Of a stretch of DNA of 54,539 nt, positions 51,622 through 54,539 are shown in pieces. The stretch's first letter is position 1. Each line of letters opens with the position of its first letter. This DNA comes from Methanobacteriota archaeon (GTDB lineage Archaea > Thermoplasmatota > Poseidoniia > Poseidoniales > Thalassarchaeaceae), in assembly GCA_014239955.1 (NCBI GenBank), contig JAAZXW010000001.1:1-54539 (forward strand). Reading direction: 5' to 3'. The notes under the pieces are model-generated. The model was not told where the DNA came from and did no database searches. It was given only the letters and a program-made list of their open reading frames with translations. The position numbers and the translations under genes were made by a program.

Positions 51622-52284
51622 CTATAGCAGGCTGACAAGATCCTTCAATGACGCGACCGGGTCGTCTGATTTTGTCACTCCACTAGCCAGAAGAACCCCC
51701 GAAGCCCCAAGGTCATTCGCCTTGGCAACGTCAGCACCGGTCTTCACGCCAGCCCCACAAAGAATTCCAACAGACCCTGAAACATCCTTCACTGCTTGAG
51801 CAGTCCCACTGACAATCTCTGGATCAGCACTAGTCACGGAGACATCTCCACCAATCAATTCAGGCGGTTCCACGGCGACGAATCCTGGTTCCAAAGCCGC
51901 GAGAGCCCTCGCCTCCTCTACATCAGCAGCACATGCGCACACCTCGAAATCTTCCGGAACCTGTTCAAGCAGCATTGCCACATGCTCGAGACTGACCTTG
52001 TGTTCTGCATGATTGATGAGTGTGCCCGAGGCCCCCCTCTCAATTGCGGTTGAGGGATGTAACCATCCGGTGTTGGAGCCAAATCCAACGGGATCTAGGT
52101 GTTGGCACCAGACCTCCAGATTTGGAGCTGCAGCCACGACAGCGGACAAGTCAAACGCAGAGACGGCTGCAATCATCCTGGCATCTGTTTCTATGCTTTC
52201 CATAGCCCGAGCAAGATCCTCAGCCGAAGCACCGTGGGCAGTCTGGTATGTCTTGAAGTTCACAACTACAAGATGGTCGCTCAC
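51622..52284 (-). CDS. tpiA: Triosephosphate isomerase, archaeal short form
   Basis: Interconverts dihydroxyacetone phosphate and glyceraldehyde 3-phosphate. 220 residues, the length of archaeal TPI (about 30 shorter than bacterial). The N-terminus VVVNFKTYQTAHG has the catalytic Lys (NFK), VWCQHLDPVGFG the catalytic His and FVAVEPPELIGG the catalytic Glu. ILCGAGVKTGADVAKANDLGASGVLLASGVTKS is the phosphate-binding C-terminal part (quoted in pieces: GAGVKTG, GVLLASGVTKS). The start is GTG 52284. It diverges from priS across 72 bases. Confidence 0.95.
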   Translation of the reverse strand: MSDHLVVVNFKTYQTAHGASAEDLARAMESIETDARMIAAVSAFDLSAVVAAAPNLEVWCQHLDPVGFGSNTGWLHPSTAIERGASGTLINHAEHKVSLEHVAMLLEQVPEDFEVCACAADVEEARALAALEPGFVAVEPPELIGGDVSVTSADPEIVSGTAQAVKDVSGSVGILCGAGVKTGADVAKANDLGASGVLLASGVTKSDDPVASLKDLVSLL

Positions 52285-52337
52285 AGTACCCCGAGTCGTC
52301 CGGCCTCTTTGACCGTGTTGGGATTAGTCCAATACCT

Positions 52338-52349
52338 AGAACTAGTTCT
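52338..52349. promoter_or_regulatory. 12-bp palindrome immediately upstream of priS
   Basis: AGAACTAGTTCT is a perfect palindrome ending 7 bases before ATG 52357. If transcription starts here, a bound dimer would cover the start site. It may equally be chance, or coding if the gene starts upstream at a TTG. Confidence 0.35.
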
Positions 52350-52356
52350 GGGGCCT

Positions 52357-53670
52357 ATGGCAGAGGCTCCAGATTGGACAGAGAGTAGCCTCTCTGAGCA
52401 CTACTCAGATGGGTCTAGAATCGATCTTTCGTGGTTAGGCAAGCCAACCAGGCACCAATTCAGATGGCGGACGATAAAGGGACCTTGGGTCACATCTAGG
52501 AGGAGGATTTCGTCCGGTCAGTCGCTTGTCAAGGGCTTCAAGGGATCAATGCCGAGAGACGTCTTCGTTTCGACCTCATCATGGCTCGACCCCGTCAACC
52601 TGCCTCGACTCAAGGATGGCAAAAAACCACCACCGATTCTCCTGGATCACATGGTCGTATTCGACATAGACATGCGACCTTTCTGCATCAGAAGGCTAGA
52701 GGATGCAAGAGTAGCAGCCATGAGGCTGAGAGAATGGATTTCTGAGGCTACTGATCTCGATCTTCAGCATATCTCATTCTCTGGAGGTAAGGGATTCCAC
52801 CTAATCGCCCGAGACCCCGACAGGTCCGCCTTCTCGGAACCAGATACTATCAGGAGGGAGGAGATGGTAAGGGAGCAGAGGAGGACGCTACTGGATCAGG
52901 CACTCGAGGCTGGCCATCCGGTCGATCCGGTCGTGACTCCGGACACCCGCAGAATAATCAGGCTACCCGGAACACTACACGGCTCCACCGGATTTGCTTG
53001 CACCATTTTGGAAAACGGCCTGATAGAGAACCCAGTGAAGGACTGGATAGGTGAAATCCCCAGGCATCATTCGGCCGTAAGCATCCCCAAGAGGCCACCG
53101 ATAAAACTCCCCAGTTTCAGGTTTAGGATGCGTCCAAGGGTCTTTCTCGAGACGAGGAAGGGAGATAGGGAAGAGCACCTCAGCCTGGAGGTCAGCAGCC
53201 ATGTCAAGGGGACCAGAGACAGGTCAGCTGTGATTGCCTGGCTCCCGGAGAGATGGGGCGAGCCCAGAGAGGCGGTCGATAGGGCGCAGGAGTTGTTCGA
53301 CTCGATGGATCTGGGGCCTGTCGCCTACATGTTCGATGGCAGCGAGGTCCTAGCCATAGTCCCACGAGCCATCCCCAGGGACTTCCTGCTGAGTAGGTTG
53401 GGGAAGGCAGGATTGAGGAAGTTCGAACACGAGACTAGGAGGTTCGACCATTCCTGGGTCAGAATCTCCGGCAGGATGCAGAACGGGGATTGGCAGAGCG
53501 AACTCGAGCCAATCACGGTTCTCGGGTACGAGGCCAGCAAACGCTGCTCCCACCCTTGGTCAGCCCCACACCTAGAGCTCTGCAAGCGAGTAGGGCTGCC
53601 AATCGGGCCAATGGAAGGGGAAGTATCGGGGGCCAAAGAACCCTCCATCAGAGCAGCAATCCGGCGCTGA
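52357..53670 (+). CDS. priS: DNA primase small subunit-like protein (PriS/AEP)
   Basis: A 437-residue archaeo-eukaryotic primase. The catalytic DxD lies in HMVVFDIDMRPF, the second motif is ISFSGGKGFHLIARD (S-G-x-x-G-x-H) and the third VDPVVTPDTRRIIRLPGTLHGSTG, the R-x-x-R-x-P-x-[ST]-LH-G-x-TG of PriS. VFVSTSSWLDPVNL before the DxD corresponds to the first conserved strand. It makes RNA/DNA primers with the large subunit PriL, which is not here. ATG 52357 was chosen because longer frames run antisense through tpiA; a TTG at 52309 or 52318 is possible. The C-terminal 150 residues are longer than the minimal PriS and unassigned. Confidence 0.85.
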   Translation: MAEAPDWTESSLSEHYSDGSRIDLSWLGKPTRHQFRWRTIKGPWVTSRRRISSGQSLVKGFKGSMPRDVFVSTSSWLDPVNLPRLKDGKKPPPILLDHMVVFDIDMRPFCIRRLEDARVAAMRLREWISEATDLDLQHISFSGGKGFHLIARDPDRSAFSEPDTIRREEMVREQRRTLLDQALEAGHPVDPVVTPDTRRIIRLPGTLHGSTGFACTILENGLIENPVKDWIGEIPRHHSAVSIPKRPPIKLPSFRFRMRPRVFLETRKGDREEHLSLEVSSHVKGTRDRSAVIAWLPERWGEPREAVDRAQELFDSMDLGPVAYMFDGSEVLAIVPRAIPRDFLLSRLGKAGLRKFEHETRRFDHSWVRISGRMQNGDWQSELEPITVLGYEASKRCSHPWSAPHLELCKRVGLPIGPMEGEVSGAKEPSIRAAIRR

Positions 53671-53677
53671 GTTTATG
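53671..53677 (+). promoter_or_regulatory. TATA-like box preceding the structured leader
   Basis: GTTTATG directly follows the priS stop and lies about 26 bases upstream of 53701. A transcript would therefore begin at or close to the TGTCCC that opens the predicted RNA structure. Confidence 0.4.
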
Positions 53678-53700
53678 TCCTCCCTGCCATACTAACGACA

Positions 53701-53793
53701 TGTCCCAGTGAAGGAGCCCGCAAGGGCGATGACTGTTTGGCTACGCCAGCATTGAAGGTACTTCACCGGCCTCGGCGCCGGGACAGCGCCGAG
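53701..53793 (+). ncRNA. Predicted structured RNA leader with pseudoknot
   Basis: Five complementary segments are visible in 93 bases. GTGAAG (53708-53713) pairs with CTTCAC (53761-53766). Within that lie a GCCC-GCAA-GGGC tetraloop hairpin (53716-53727) and TGGC-TAC-GCCA (53738-53748). Then CTCGGCGC (53771-53778) pairs with GCGCCGAG (53786-53793), enclosing the loop CGGGACA. The 5' end TGTCCC (53701-53706) is the exact complement of GGGACA in that loop, so either a pseudoknot or a switch between two folds is possible. No known RNA family was recognised. It sits 22 bases upstream of ATG 53815. Confidence 0.5.
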
Positions 53794-53814
53794 TCCAATC
53801 CACTAGTGGTGAAC

Positions 53815-54504
53815 ATGTCAGAATTCGAGGCGGCTTTGTACTGCTGCGGAGCCATACTATGGGGGCTCAGTGGCGAGGGAGGTCCGGAAGTGCAGGCTCT
53901 CACAGTAATTGCTCTACTGATTTTCTTCTGGTTCATGGTCTCCGGTTCCGGCGATGCCACGGGATCTGCTTCCTACTCCGGGACTCGTAGTATCCGTAGT
54001 AGTGAAACCATGAAGGCATCGAAAATTTACGGAATTTCGCCTAGTCGAATCGATGGATATAACAATTTGATCGGCTACATGGGGTTCCAGGGCTCCACGG
54101 ATGAACCCCCCATCACGTCAATCGAGGAAGGGATATCTAGCTTCGAGAGGATAAAGCAGTCTGATCGAGGAATAGTCTCGGATGCGAAGAATTTCTTCTC
54201 CAGCCCCTATGTTATCGCTACTCTGGGTCTTGGGGGGGAGAATGCCGATTCAGAAGAGGCGACCAGTTCTCCGAGAGACATTTCGGACTATTCGAAGAAG
54301 ATTGGCGATGACTGGTGGGAGGAGGGTTACGAAGAAGGAACAGAAAAATCAACCCTGAAAACAGACCCTTCTGGGGATTCATGTGGAGACCCACAGTGCT
54401 CTAATCCAGTATCCGCCTTCGACTTCCGGTGCTTCACTTGCCGCAGGAGGTTCTGCAGCGAGCATGCTGGAGCAAACATCGAGTGCAGCGAGTGCTCGAA
54501 GTGA
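53815..54504 (+). CDS. Membrane protein with C-terminal zinc-ribbon/AN1-like Cys-rich domain
   Basis: A 229-residue protein from ATG 53815 (the frame is open upstream to TTG 53737, but that part overlaps the predicted RNA structure and is Arg-rich and not membrane-compatible). An N-terminal hydrophobic region (residues about 5-45: ALYCCGAILWGLSG and ALTVIALLIFFWFMVSG) is followed by a Ser/Asp-rich cytoplasmic part and a C-terminal Cys cluster: CGDPQCSNPV, DFRCFTCRRRFCSEHAG, IECSEC. The spacing C-x4-C, C-x2-C-x4-C-x2-H, C-x2-C is like a small zinc-binding AN1/ZZ-type finger. The function is unknown; the zinc domain suggests protein or nucleic-acid binding at the membrane. Confidence 0.65.
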   Translation: MSEFEAALYCCGAILWGLSGEGGPEVQALTVIALLIFFWFMVSGSGDATGSASYSGTRSIRSSETMKASKIYGISPSRIDGYNNLIGYMGFQGSTDEPPITSIEEGISSFERIKQSDRGIVSDAKNFFSSPYVIATLGLGGENADSEEATSSPRDISDYSKKIGDDWWEEGYEEGTEKSTLKTDPSGDSCGDPQCSNPVSAFDFRCFTCRRRFCSEHAGANIECSECSK

Positions 54505-54539
54505 TCAGAGGAAAACGCTCTTCTTGTGGGTCGAGGATC

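Noticed and set aside
52099-52356. Upstream extension of the PriS frame
   Set aside because: It runs antisense through tpiA, including its N-terminal catalytic segment, and adds no conserved primase sequence.
54505-54539. Possible 3' end of a minus-strand gene (stop TGA from 54505-54507, ending HKKSVFL)
   Set aside because: Only about ten codons are visible, so coding status cannot be judged.
1-54539. CRISPR arrays, insertion sequences, rRNA, prophage or integrase genes
   Set aside because: None were seen. Gaps are too short, no repeated spacer pattern is visible and no transposase motif was found.

Overview
The window looks like chromosomal DNA of a planktonic archaeon of the Thermoplasmatota, most likely a marine Poseidoniales (Marine Group II/III) type. 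Archaeal markers are a group II chaperonin, a PriS primase subunit, a short archaeal-type triosephosphate isomerase, the KEOPS kinase Bud32, a eukaryote/archaeal-type Taw2 (TYW2), stand-alone RAM proteins and TATA-like boxes about 25-30 bases upstream of start codons, which points to leaderless transcripts. Mixed in are bacterial-type genes: DnaK, UvrC, oligoribonuclease, a bacterial-form threonyl-tRNA synthetase and PPK2. This archaeal core with bacterial acquisitions and many secreted hydrolases fits a surface-water protein- and lipid-degrading heterotroph. The lineage is inferred from gene content; no rRNA is present.

Layout. 1-9.8 kb (visibly GC-rich): 3' part of a secreted CocE/X-Pro peptidase-type hydrolase, a membrane protein, an MFS exporter, oligoribonuclease, a JAMM metalloprotease, Taw2, UvrC, a winged-helix/STAND-type NTPase and two tandem RAM-domain genes. 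9.9-17.7 kb: a giant beta-helix/Ig-like surface protein, GT2 and GT4 glycosyltransferases and an AI-2E-family transporter, a possible envelope and glycan section. 17.7-26.2 kb: thiamine pyrophosphokinase-like protein, M29-like aminopeptidase, ThrRS, carbamate kinase, NAD-kinase-like protein, CTP synthase and L-threonine dehydrogenase. 26.2-30.4 kb: a protein-folding block with the chaperonin divergent from an Hsp20-like gene and dnaK. 30.4-38.1 kb: M17 aminopeptidase, M14 carboxypeptidase, agmatinase, a small conserved protein and a second large surface protein. Then come tRNA-Gly(GCC), ArsC, a cysteine-free Mrp homologue, a PAP2 phosphatase fused to an extracellular domain, NadA, Bud32-RdgB with a membrane protein, two crotonases, a 2-phosphoglycerate-kinase-like protein, an aldehyde dehydrogenase, SixA, a PI-PLC-like lipoprotein, PPK2, TpiA, PriS and a membrane/zinc-ribbon protein.

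The genome is extremely compact. No intergenic space exceeds about 150 bases, and convergent genes often abut or share their stop codons. Secreted peptidases, the M17 and M29 enzymes, threonine dehydrogenase, aldehyde dehydrogenase and crotonases together suggest growth on peptides and acyl chains. I see no insertion sequences, CRISPR arrays, rRNA or prophage.

The most interesting non-coding signals are three. A predicted pseudoknotted RNA leader lies at 53,701-53,793. A pair of start-codon hairpins precedes the M14 carboxypeptidase (33,461-33,494). Several inverted repeats sit on promoters of divergent gene pairs.
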